DNA of 64,000 bases from Mucilaginibacter sp. UBA5151 (GTDB lineage: Bacteria > Bacteroidota > Bacteroidia > Sphingobacteriales > Sphingobacteriaceae): assembly GCA_002413785.1 (NCBI GenBank), contig DHXR01000024.1, positions 1 through 64,000 on the forward strand, in the 5' to 3' direction. How positions within the stretch are numbered: position 1 is the first letter of the stretch; the number at the start of each line of letters is the position of its first letter. The position numbers and the translations under genes were made by a program. Positions 26,320-34,453 of the stretch are shown piece after piece. The notes under the pieces are model-generated. The model was not told the origin of the DNA, ran no database searches, and saw only the letters and a list, made by a program, of their open reading frames with translations.

Positions 26320-26751
26320 TTAGCCATTAAAACTACGCCTGTTCAAATAGAAATCTTCTTTGAATGTCATTTTTTCCTTGTCGGTTGGAGCCTTGTCTTT
26401 ATAACCAAGCAGGTGTAATGCGCCATGTATAATAACCCGGTGCAATTCATCAGTTTCGGTTATATTAAACTTCAGGGCATTTTCGCGAATGCGTTCGACG
26501 GAAATAAAAATATCACCAAGGATCGTTTTTTCTATTTCTGAATTATCAAAAGTGATAATATCAGTATAGGTGTCGTGGTTAAGATATTGCCGGTTTATTT
26601 GCAATAAATAACTATCGGAGCAAAAAATATAGGTAAGTTCCTTAAGTTTAAACCCTTCGGCATGTATGGTTTCGGTGATCCATTGCCTCAGGGCTGTTTT
26701 ATGCTTTAGCTTATAGGCGATGTCTTCTTCAAAAAAATTTATCGTGGGCAT
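26320..26751 (-). CDS. ybeY: Endoribonuclease YbeY (16S rRNA maturation)
   Basis: 143 residues, normal length. YbeY is a metal-dependent RNase needed for 16S rRNA 3'-end maturation and ribosome quality control. The metal motif reads HGALHLLGYKD: His109 and His113 are kept, while the third ligand, normally His in GYDH, is Asp119 (GYKDK). LNHDTYTDIITF corresponds to the conserved LN..R.TDVLSF block, itself with a lost arginine. It overlaps the HATPase gene at its start by one base. The altered ligand is, as far as I recall, shared by Bacteroidota YbeY proteins. Confidence 0.92.
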   Translation of the reverse strand: MPTINFFEEDIAYKLKHKTALRQWITETIHAEGFKLKELTYIFCSDSYLLQINRQYLNHDTYTDIITFDNSEIEKTILGDIFISVERIRENALKFNITETDELHRVIIHGALHLLGYKDKAPTDKEKMTFKEDFYLNRRSFNG

Positions 26752-27173
26752 TATTTTTTAAAGTGAAGTTCAACTTCATTGCCTTTGGTATTGAAGATGC
26801 ATTGGTCTGCCAGGTGTTTTATAATAAATACACCCCTGCCTGTAAGGTTTTCAAGATTTTCAGGCGCAGTCGGATCTGCCAGATTGTTATAATCAAAGCC
26901 TTCGCCTTCATCGGTAACAGTCCAGATGATGCGGCGGGCCTCAACATCAGCATTTATGATTACCTTTTTAGCAGGGTCAAGTTTATTGCCATGTACAATG
27001 GCGTTAATAGTGACCTCGCTAAGGCATGTCATCATATTAGCAAAGGTGTCTTCACTGATTTTATGTTTGTCGGCAATCTCTTCAATCAAATTTTCCAGCA
27101 GTGTTATGCTTTCCTGTTTTGAAGGGAGTTGTAAGGTATAAAGTTCACCTGTTTCAACATTTGATTGGTCCAT
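26751..27173 (-). CDS. RsbW-like HATPase (anti-sigma-factor-type kinase domain)
   Basis: 140 residues from the ATG at 27173; an upstream start at 27197 would overlap the preceding gene and is less likely. A single HATPase_c_2 domain: N-box LSEVTINAIVHGN, G1 TDEGEGFDYNNL, G2 NLTGRGVFIIKHLAD. Such stand-alone domains are serine kinases/anti-sigma factors of the RsbW/SpoIIAB type; no sigma factor or anti-anti-sigma gene is adjacent. It sits between the DUF4175 gene and ybeY with 1-nt spacing or overlap, so it is part of a tight operon. Confidence 0.85.
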   Translation of the reverse strand: MDQSNVETGELYTLQLPSKQESITLLENLIEEIADKHKISEDTFANMMTCLSEVTINAIVHGNKLDPAKKVIINADVEARRIIWTVTDEGEGFDYNNLADPTAPENLENLTGRGVFIIKHLADQCIFNTKGNEVELHFKK

Positions 27174-27174
27174 G

Positions 27175-30100
27175 TCATTTAGCGTTGAGTAGATCAAAGT
27201 AAGATTTTATTTTTAATTTATAATAAAAATTTATTGCAGGTGGTACTGTCCTTACCTGCTCTGTTTGTTTTTGTTTAGCCTGCTGATATTCCTGCAGTGC
27301 TTTTATGTACCCCGGAGGGATGTCTTTACCTGCATTGCTTTCGCGCTGCTGGTCCTGTTCGCGTTCCTGTTCTGCTTTTTCGGCTTCTAACAGGCGGCTT
27401 TGTATTTGCTGCTGCCTTTTTATCGCTTCCTCCGTGATTCTCCTGTTTACGAGATCGTGTTCAGTTTGTTCCATTTCTTGTGAAATTTTATCTAAATTTC
27501 CTAAATGGCCCGTTCCATCCTTGTTCTCATCCCGGTTTATCTGCTCAAGCGCCTGCCTGATCATTTGCTGCTGACGCGCTAATTTAGCTAATTGTTCGCT
27601 AATATCTCCATTATTTCCGCCAGAACTTTTTCCCGGGTTGCCTTGTTGCTGCATTTGCTCCCGCGCCTTTTGCATATTTTGATTTAATTGCTCCTGCATT
27701 TTTGCCAATTGCGATACAGACAGATGTTTCCCCTTGCCTTTTCCGCTTTTCCCCTTATTCATGGCGTTTTGCAGCTGATCAAGGGCTTCACTCAGCATTA
27801 ATGCAAGGTTATTCATTGATGTCATTGCATATTGCTGATCGCGGGTAGCTTCGGGCGTACGCCTTTCACCTAATTCTACAAGCGCCTGGTCAATATGGTC
27901 GTTTATGCCCGAAACCTCCTGGTTAACGGTGGATTGTATTTGCGGGATGCGACGGCTCAACGCATAAAGACTGTCTTCGGCTGTTTTAAGGTTGTCTTTT
28001 ATGTTTTTTTGATTTTGCGCAAGGGTAATATAATTAGGATCGGCAGGGCTGGTGTTTTTTAAGGTTTGCATCACCCTTTCCTGCTCAAATGAGCTGTTGA
28101 TCAGGGTTTTTAACAGCTCGCGCAACTGGCGGGCATCAACCATATTTTCCTGACTTTCGCCTTCTTCTTCCTTTTGCTTCATTTTTTCCGCCATCTCCTT
28201 CATCTCTTTTGATGCCTGCTGCTGCGATTGGGAGGCTTTTGAATTATTGCCCTTTTGCAGTTCATCCGAGCTTTGCTGCATTTGCTGATCTATGCTTTGT
28301 TCCTGCTGTTTAGGGTTTTCAAAATCCTGTTTATGTTCGGCCTGGTTATTTGTTTTTTCAAGATCGTCCAGCGATTTTTTCACGTCCTGAAAATCGTTGT
28401 TGAGCTTTTGCTGGTCCTTTTGCAGCCCCTGCTGATTGGCGCCGGGTTGTTTGGCCTGGCCGGCTAATTTTTGCTGCTCCTGCGATAGCTGGTTAAGCTG
28501 GTCAACGCTCTGATTCAGCTTTTGCTCAAACTCCAGTTTTTTATACAGTTGGAGCATACGGTCAAGCTCTTTTTTTAAGGATTTATTATCCATCTGCATT
28601 TTGGATAATTGGTCCCTTGCGCCTTCTTTTTGCTCCTGTTCCAATAGCTCCTGTAGCTTTTGCAGCATTTCCCGCGTTTTCGGATCAAGCACATTATTCA
28701 GCAGTTGCTCCATTTCCTGCTGTTTTTCGGTTAGCTCTTTATCCTGCTGCTGGTTTTCCTGGCGGTTGTAGAGGTTCTTTTTATTATCGTCCTGGATTTC
28801 TTTAACCAGGTCGTTCAGTTCCTTTCTTTTTTCCATCAGATCCTCAATCTGTTTCTTCTCATCAAAAGTAAGATTGTTTTTATCCAATAAAAGCTGGTTT
28901 AGCTTTTGCGAATCATGTTCTATCTGCCCGGCAAGCTTAATGGCCGACTCCATTTTTTGCTTTACCAGCTGCGTGCCGGCATTCAGCTCGTTGTTCAGCT
29001 CCCTTGCATCGGGGATATTTAGCGTATGCTCCGGCGACCGCACTTTTTTAGGGCCGTTCACACCATCATTATCGGCCACCTCGAAAAAGTAGCTGAGCTT
29101 GTCGCCGGGTTTTATGCCCAGGTCTTTCAAACTCCAGTAATAAAAGAATTCGGCCTGGGTTTGGCCCAGGTCGGCTTTTACAGGTTTGGTGAACGATTTA
29201 AGGTTTGCTTTATCGCCCGGTGCGCCAACGTGATAATGAAAGGTTAAGGACGAAAATCCATGGTCGTCCTGTATCCGGCCATCAAAATACAATGCTTTCA
29301 TACTTACCGAGTCCTGTTTTTCCTGAACGGTGATGGTTGGCGGCTCATCCGCAATTACATTGACGCGGTAGCTGGCAGAATCGGCATGGTTAACATTGGC
29401 GTTTAAAGGGGTTATTTTGTACACGCTGTTTTTTAAAACCCGTTCCTGGTGTTCAAACACATCCAGGCCATTGGGGTTGACCGCGCCGGCGATCCCGTTC
29501 ATATAAAACAGCAGGCCTGTTGCATTTTGGGTATGGAAATCCCATTTTATCGTTGTTCCTTCCGGGATCGTCAGGTCACCGGCGTTGGGCAGGGTTTCAT
29601 TTTTTTTATGCAGGTATGCAGGATAATTCAACGCCGCATCAAAATGAAGGAGGGCGGGCCGAAGGTTAACCTTTATTTCGTACCGGGCGGAGGTAAAGCC
29701 GTTGCCGCTCAGCCGGAATACGGTATTCTGCTGTAAATTGGTAAACAGGTATGTAAAACGACTGACGTTTGCTTTGTCCAGTTTAAACGTATTGCTGCCG
29801 GTTTCTACATACACATCCGCCGGGAGTTTATTGCCTTCGAGTTTCAAATCAAGCTTGAGGTCATCGCCCTGCACTACCGAAAGGCTTTTGTTTTCAACAA
29901 TAAAACTAAAGGGGGCAAGCGGGACAAAATATTCGTTATGCCTGATGAGCCTTTTGGTGCTTTCAGTTAATACCGATGGCGCCGCAAGGGCAAGGATGCA
30001 AATTACACCCGCCGGAAATATGGCCCATTTAAGGTATTTGGCGTTTTCTTTAATATTTACAGCCGATGGAAAGCTGACCGGTTTTAATGCCTCGATCTTT

Positions 30101-30510
30101 TGGTCGATGCTGGCTTCTATCAAGGCGCGGTGCTGCGGGTCTTGAGCCGAGAGTTTTTTAAGCTGTAGCGTATTGAGCAGTTTATCACTCACGCCGCTAA
30201 AATGCCTGCCGATAATTTCTGCCGCCTGGTCGTGCGTTAAGGACTTGCCCAGTTTTAGCCAGGCCAGCACCGGCGGAACAATTAGCCATATTATAAGACC
30301 GATGTTCAGGAATATAAAAAGATAGAACAGCAGTGTGCGGAACAGGGTATTGAAATTGCCGAAATACTCGCTCACCGTGATCACCACATAAGCCGAAAAC
30401 AGGCCTGCGCCCAAAAAGATCAACCCCCGTAAAAACTTATTAAAATAGTATTTACGGATAAAGACGTTGATCTTCGCAATTAACAACTCATAGTTTCCGG
30501 CAGAATTCAT
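27175..30510 (-). CDS. DUF4175-family membrane protein
   Basis: 1111 residues. Two N-terminal transmembrane helices (about 24-48 and 57-82) and a third (about 155-176) are followed by beta-rich periplasmic domains (about 190-480). A very long glutamine/glutamate/lysine-rich coiled coil (about 500-1090) includes stretches such as QQQASKEMKEMAEKMKQKEE. This matches the large DUF4175 proteins of Bacteroidota, whose function is unknown. It heads an operon with the HATPase, ybeY and gpx. Sequence near 27600-28900 is low in complexity because of the Gln-rich coil. Confidence 0.82.
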   Translation of the reverse strand: MNSAGNYELLIAKINVFIRKYYFNKFLRGLIFLGAGLFSAYVVITVSEYFGNFNTLFRTLLFYLFIFLNIGLIIWLIVPPVLAWLKLGKSLTHDQAAEIIGRHFSGVSDKLLNTLQLKKLSAQDPQHRALIEASIDQKIEALKPVSFPSAVNIKENAKYLKWAIFPAGVICILALAAPSVLTESTKRLIRHNEYFVPLAPFSFIVENKSLSVVQGDDLKLDLKLEGNKLPADVYVETGSNTFKLDKANVSRFTYLFTNLQQNTVFRLSGNGFTSARYEIKVNLRPALLHFDAALNYPAYLHKKNETLPNAGDLTIPEGTTIKWDFHTQNATGLLFYMNGIAGAVNPNGLDVFEHQERVLKNSVYKITPLNANVNHADSASYRVNVIADEPPTITVQEKQDSVSMKALYFDGRIQDDHGFSSLTFHYHVGAPGDKANLKSFTKPVKADLGQTQAEFFYYWSLKDLGIKPGDKLSYFFEVADNDGVNGPKKVRSPEHTLNIPDARELNNELNAGTQLVKQKMESAIKLAGQIEHDSQKLNQLLLDKNNLTFDEKKQIEDLMEKRKELNDLVKEIQDDNKKNLYNRQENQQQDKELTEKQQEMEQLLNNVLDPKTREMLQKLQELLEQEQKEGARDQLSKMQMDNKSLKKELDRMLQLYKKLEFEQKLNQSVDQLNQLSQEQQKLAGQAKQPGANQQGLQKDQQKLNNDFQDVKKSLDDLEKTNNQAEHKQDFENPKQQEQSIDQQMQQSSDELQKGNNSKASQSQQQASKEMKEMAEKMKQKEEEGESQENMVDARQLRELLKTLINSSFEQERVMQTLKNTSPADPNYITLAQNQKNIKDNLKTAEDSLYALSRRIPQIQSTVNQEVSGINDHIDQALVELGERRTPEATRDQQYAMTSMNNLALMLSEALDQLQNAMNKGKSGKGKGKHLSVSQLAKMQEQLNQNMQKAREQMQQQGNPGKSSGGNNGDISEQLAKLARQQQMIRQALEQINRDENKDGTGHLGNLDKISQEMEQTEHDLVNRRITEEAIKRQQQIQSRLLEAEKAEQEREQDQQRESNAGKDIPPGYIKALQEYQQAKQKQTEQVRTVPPAINFYYKLKIKSYFDLLNAK

Positions 30511-30778
30511 ATTTCAACGCTAAAAAACCTCCAATGGAGACCTTCGTACCAATATCCAGTAAACGCAAATAAATGGAAGATAATACAATAGGCAATCAAG
30601 ATAGGGAAAAATATATTGTGCAAATGTAAAATTGTGATTTTTAGGGTTGGTTGGTTTATTAAGTTGATTGGGTGAGTGGTTGATTGGCGGAAAAATGAAG
30701 GATAATTTAAAAGCATTAAAGTGTTGAAAGTTCGGCTTTTGAAGAGACAGGGGACTTCGCCGCGAAAAACACAGAAAA

Positions 30779-31231
30779 TCAATCCCAAACATACCTTTCG
30801 TCGTATTCCATGTCATATTTTTTAAGAATTGCCCGGTATTCATCCTGGAAGGATTTCTTGCTATGGTGTTCGTGCTGGTTGGCAATATAGTTGATAACCC
30901 TCCCTGTCTCTGACGGGTTTACAGAAAACGCGCCGTAACCGTCCTGCCAGTAAAAATTACTTAATGACGGGTCGAGGGTTTTTATCCACCTGGATGAATG
31001 CGACTTTAACTCTTCCACTAATTTTATTAGCGCTATTTTTTTTGACAATGTGCAAAGGATATGAATATGATCTGTATAACCGCCGATCTTTAGCGGCTGA
31101 CATTCGAGGTTGTTGCAGATGCCGCCTAAATAGCCGTGTAATTCGGGCTCATAAAGCGGGAGGATGAGCGGTTGCCTGTGTTTGGTGCTAAACACGATGT
31201 GCAGATAGTTTTTTACGAGTGATTGTCCCAT
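30779..31231 (-). CDS. IS200/REP-associated Y1 transposase
   Basis: 150 residues from the ATG at 31231; a start at 31258 would translate REP repeat sequence. Y1_Tnp domain: HUH motif HIHIL (His55, His57) and catalytic Tyr115 with Gln119 in NYIANQHEHH. The C-terminus FQDEYRAILKKYDMEYDERYVWD is typical of Bacteroidota members. Such single-domain enzymes cut single-stranded DNA at hairpins. No TnpB partner and no clear IS ends are present, but palindromic repeat arrays begin immediately upstream. This fits a REP-associated tyrosine transposase (RAYT) rather than an intact IS. Confidence 0.85.
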   Translation of the reverse strand: MGQSLVKNYLHIVFSTKHRQPLILPLYEPELHGYLGGICNNLECQPLKIGGYTDHIHILCTLSKKIALIKLVEELKSHSSRWIKTLDPSLSNFYWQDGYGAFSVNPSETGRVINYIANQHEHHSKKSFQDEYRAILKKYDMEYDERYVWD

Positions 31232-31232
31232 G

Positions 31233-31444
31233 GTGTATCGATGGGCTATACCCATCATGTGTATCGATGGGCTATACCCATCGTTGATATATTACGCCCT
31301 TTCAGGGCTGTTTTTTATGCTGTGTTTCGACGGGCTGTGTCCCGCATGGGGCATACCCCATCATGTGTACCGATGAGCTATACCCATCATGTGTACCGAC
31401 GGACTACACCCACCATGTGTATCGATGGGCTATACCCATCGTTG
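31233..31444. repeat. 26-bp REP-like palindromic repeats, family A
   Basis: Units of the form GTGTATCGATGGGCTATACCC with a 26-bp period start at 31233, 31259, 31322 (diverged), 31365, 31391 and 31417. Each contains a GATGGGNNNNNCCCATC stem. They start just upstream of the transposase start codon, as expected for REP elements next to their cognate RAYT. Contiguous repeats without unique spacers exclude CRISPR. Confidence 0.75.
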
Positions 31445-31565
31445 ACATATTACGCCCTTTCAGGGCTGAAAAGTATAAACAGCCCTGAAAGGGTGTAATA
31501 TGTCTGCACAGGGCAAAGCCCTGTGACAGGTAGCAATCCTATCCATAGCCCTGAAAGGGCGTAAT
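31290..31565. repeat. Palindromic repeats, family B, with a hairpin
   Basis: TATTACGCCCTTTCAGGGCTG occurs at 31290-31310 and 31448-31468, and inverted at 31480-31500 and 31546-31565, each with a GCCCT/AGGGC stem. A separate perfect hairpin CACAGGG/CCCTGTG lies at 31507-31525. Family B flanks family A units, like a composite BIME cluster. The rest of 31566-31711 holds nothing recognisable. Confidence 0.7.
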
Positions 31566-31711
31566 ATCGAATTGCCACCATGATTTGATTTTGGTGTTTC
31601 CCATTTACAAATCTTATGGTTCAAATATAACGAGGAATGGCAAGGTTTGCTAATTTGAATTGCATTGAGGACCAAGCTATGAAGTTGATTGCGGAGGATA
31701 TCACAGGTTTC

Positions 31712-33613
31712 TTAATCTAATAAGCCATCTTCTCCTAAAATCTCCAAATCTTCAGATTCGTCAGTAATGGCGTCTTCGTTGAATGGGTTAGGGTAGAGAT
31801 TCCAGAAATTATCCTTAAAGCGCCATCTTCGTTTAATAAACTCTATTAATGCGTCGTCTCTTCTAGTGATTTCATCTTTACCCCACTCCATATTATGCTT
31901 GGCTACATTGTTTTCGCTATAAGACCCAACTTTATAATGCTCTTTCTTAATTGAATATTCGTTGTTCTTTAATTGATTATTCTTTTCGGAAGATATTAGA
32001 AGTAAATTCCCTAAACTATGGGTCAGTTTTTTCTTTTCTAAAGATGAAAGCCCCTTTAGCGCACTAACCCAATATGGTTTGGTAGGGGTCTGGGGTAAAA
32101 TATGTTCAATGCTTTTCGCTGTTTGATTTGCAAAATTATATTCAACCTTTAACGCCTGTCCTTTTCTTAAATTTTCTTCATATTCATAAAGAAAGTACGA
32201 CAGTCCCGACCAGCTGTAGAAACCTTGTTTTTTGTGAGAATTGAATAAATCTTCTTTTTCTAACTCGAACCTTTTCCAATCACCGTGATTTTCGATATAC
32301 CATGCTAAAAAGTACAATGCAAATTTCTGATATTTTTCGTTCGCATTATTTACATGAAAATTATGACATTGCCTGTATATATCATTTTTCCCTGTGTCGG
32401 ACCGTTTTTTATTCATTGAAAAAAGTCGGAACGAGAATATCTCGGCAAGCTTGGCCAACTGTAGAAAATAAGTTGCGTTTTGTTCTAGAAGAGGATAAAA
32501 TGCCAAAATTAATGGCCTTATAGTACTATTACTTATTCTATTTAACTTAGCTAATACGTAGGAAATTTCTTTACGTATTTCGCTGTCCTTAATTTGCGAA
32601 AAAGCTCCATTTTCTTCAGGATAATTTAAGTGTCGCCAGGCAAGGGAGGTTTCCGCAAGAGAATGAATATACTTTCGTATCTCTTTGGCCATTTTATCAG
32701 GATGCTTTATCATCTCTGTTATGGTAAAATGCTTTTCCAGGATGTCCTTTTTTGTAGTATTGTCCTTAGTCCACCCTTTGTAAATTATCCAGTGATTACT
32801 TAAAAAAGTATTTTCATCTAATACTTTATTTGGTAGGGTCAGGTTTTTTAAGATATGACTCCATTTCTTATTAATTAAAGCGCTTAATTCTAATAATTCG
32901 GATTCTGTATCATCGGTATTTGGAACTTTTGAAATCAAATATAAAAGTCGGTTTTTTACGATTTCCAAATTCGTTAGATCAATACCCCTATTATTCATAG
33001 TTTCAAAAACTACTCCTATTTCGGTCCCGTCTGAAAGTAAAAATTCATTAAAGACTAATTTTTCTTCAATGGCATTTAAGTAGACTAATAAATTCTCAGT
33101 AGTATTTGTGTTTTTAAAAAAATCTCTTACCGTGTTCTTAGCAGTTAATAAGTTTCTTGTGTAAAGATTTTCGTCTTGAGTTGTTTTTCTTTCTAACTCA
33201 AGAATGACTGATCTAAAGTAGTCGTCACTGACCTTATCTATCTCATATCGAAAGATATAACTATCGCGATTTCTTAGATAATATTTTACTTTTTCTTCCG
33301 CATCCTCTTTTGTTTCTTCTCTATTCGATAATTGCCTTAAAATGTATGAAAGAATCAGAATTAATGTTGTGAATCTCTGCTGGCCATCAACTACATGATA
33401 GTTTATGAAATTGTTAACACCCACCTTGACTTTAACTTTTTGTGAATGAAGCGATATTGTCCCTAAATAATGGGGCTTATCAAGCAAAATTGCGTTTGAT
33501 ATATCCGTCAAAAGGTCATTGACATGTTTTGGTGCCCAACTATATCCCCGTTGATAATCTGGGACGGTATAGACCTTATTGTTAAAAAAATGTGGTAATT
33601 GTTTTAATTCCAT
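31712..33613 (-). CDS. DUF262-DUF1524 (GmrSD-like) protein, possible restriction enzyme
   Basis: 633 residues. An N-terminal DUF262 domain has YTVPDYQRGYSWAPKHVNDLL (residues about 15-35) and the NTP-handling motif VVDGQQRFTTL (about 73-83). A helical middle follows, and the C-terminal DUF1524 HNH-like nuclease region carries SIEHILPQTPTKPYW and THSLGNLLLISSEKNNQLKN. Both domains in one chain correspond to GmrSD-type NTP-dependent, modification-dependent (type IV) restriction enzymes and relatives; other DUF262/DUF1524 proteins act in anti-phage systems without proven specificity. The coding sequence is visibly more A+T-rich than its neighbours, suggesting acquisition. It starts 11 nt after a fragment of a type I specificity subunit. 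Confidence 0.82.
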   Translation of the reverse strand: MELKQLPHFFNNKVYTVPDYQRGYSWAPKHVNDLLTDISNAILLDKPHYLGTISLHSQKVKVKVGVNNFINYHVVDGQQRFTTLILILSYILRQLSNREETKEDAEEKVKYYLRNRDSYIFRYEIDKVSDDYFRSVILELERKTTQDENLYTRNLLTAKNTVRDFFKNTNTTENLLVYLNAIEEKLVFNEFLLSDGTEIGVVFETMNNRGIDLTNLEIVKNRLLYLISKVPNTDDTESELLELSALINKKWSHILKNLTLPNKVLDENTFLSNHWIIYKGWTKDNTTKKDILEKHFTITEMIKHPDKMAKEIRKYIHSLAETSLAWRHLNYPEENGAFSQIKDSEIRKEISYVLAKLNRISNSTIRPLILAFYPLLEQNATYFLQLAKLAEIFSFRLFSMNKKRSDTGKNDIYRQCHNFHVNNANEKYQKFALYFLAWYIENHGDWKRFELEKEDLFNSHKKQGFYSWSGLSYFLYEYEENLRKGQALKVEYNFANQTAKSIEHILPQTPTKPYWVSALKGLSSLEKKKLTHSLGNLLLISSEKNNQLKNNEYSIKKEHYKVGSYSENNVAKHNMEWGKDEITRRDDALIEFIKRRWRFKDNFWNLYPNPFNEDAITDESEDLEILGEDGLLD

Positions 33614-33624
33614 AATAATTATAT

Positions 33625-33792
33625 TTAGGTTGTTAACTTCCCTTCAAAATCCCTTTCTAAAATACTTCGCCTTAAAGCATCGGCTTGCCGCATGCTATCG
33701 CTTATGGTTCCTTCCATTTTATCGCACACAATCAATGCGCTTTCAATTTCCTTAATAATATTTAAAGCTATCTGAATTGTTGGTTCGGGCAT
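33625..33792 (-). pseudogene. C-terminal remnant of a type I restriction specificity subunit (hsdS)
   Basis: A 55-codon open frame on the minus strand encodes a helical segment ending QADALRRSILERDFEGKL, the signature end of HsdS proteins (typically ALRQSILKKAFEGKL), preceded by an amphipathic helix like the conserved dimerisation helix. A stop codon lies two codons before its ATG and no target-recognition domain is present, so only the tail survives. It reads into the DUF262 gene with an 11-nt gap. It could be a relic of an hsdMSR locus into which the DUF262 gene was placed; a functional small protein cannot be excluded. Confidence 0.6.
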
Positions 33793-34407
33793 CAATTATG
33801 AGATTGGTTTAATTTATAAATGTAGCGCTTATAAATCAAAAACGAAAAATCATTTTTTTTCATCAAATTCAATATCCGGCATTCAATATTCATATAACAC
33901 CCTCTCTTGCTAATCCCCTTCATTTTTTGTATATTTGAATCAATCCCCAACGCTTTATAAAATCAATTCCATCAGCATAAAAAATATTTTTACGCCTTTT
34001 TTCGGACGGTTTTTTGGGATTTCTTTGACATGTTTAGCGCATTTGTTTGATATACAATAACTTAACAAAAACAGCACTGGTTTTTTTACGAGGAGCTAAA
34101 CGCGTTTAGCCCCTCACCCCGAAAAAATTACGGGGACCTAAACGCATTTAGCCCCTCAACCCGAAAAAATTACGGGGAGCTAAACGCATTTAGCTCCTCA
34201 AATCAAAAAAATTACGAGGGGCTAAACGCATTTAGCCCCTCGTAATTCAAAAAAAACCGAATAAAAGTATTATCATGAACGTAAGTAAGAAGGCCGGCCG
34301 GACTATAACCTCTTTCCCCTTTAGTCCCTTCATCATTCAATATTTCCCCGTTCAATATTAATCCCGTCAACAAGCGTGCTCAAAGAAACATTTTACCCCG
34401 CCGGGCG
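33793..34407. other. Intergenic region with repeats
   Basis: About 615 bp with no gene. It contains the 42-bp tandem array (34088-34247, separate entry). The parts on either side are A+T-rich and show nothing recognisable apart from a TACATTTA (minus strand, near 33812-33819) that resembles a -7 element for the hsdS-remnant/DUF262 transcript. Confidence 0.4.
34088..34247. repeat. Four tandem 42-bp hairpin repeats
   Basis: The core CTAAACGC recurs at 34096, 34138, 34180 and 34222, exactly 42 bp apart. Each unit holds an inverted repeat GGGGCTAAACGCATTTAGCC with variants, separated by ACCCCGAAAAAATTACGG-type spacers that are themselves repeated. In the last unit the stem extends to a perfect 16 bp (34211-34226 with 34231-34246). 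It is not a CRISPR because spacers are not unique. It lies 160 bp upstream of the transglycosylase promoter. Confidence 0.8.
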
Positions 34408-34438
34408 TTTGTATCCAATATGAATTAGTTTAGTTTTG
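34408..34438 (+). promoter_or_regulatory. Promoter of the transglycosylase gene
   Basis: TTTG (34408-34411), 19 nt, TAGTTTTG (34431-34438): a full match to the Bacteroidota housekeeping consensus. Transcription would start near 34445, 9 nt before the ATG at 34454. A TTG at 34436, in frame, lies inside the -7 element and so is not the start. Confidence 0.65.
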
Positions 34439-34453
34439 GATAAATTTTTTTTA

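Noticed and set aside
31233..31444. CRISPR-like array of 26-bp units
   Set aside because: Units are contiguous palindromes without spacers and sit beside a Y1 transposase, so they are REP-like.
34088..34247. CRISPR-like array
   Set aside because: The 42-bp unit repeats entirely, including the spacer part, so there are no unique spacers; no cas genes are in the window.
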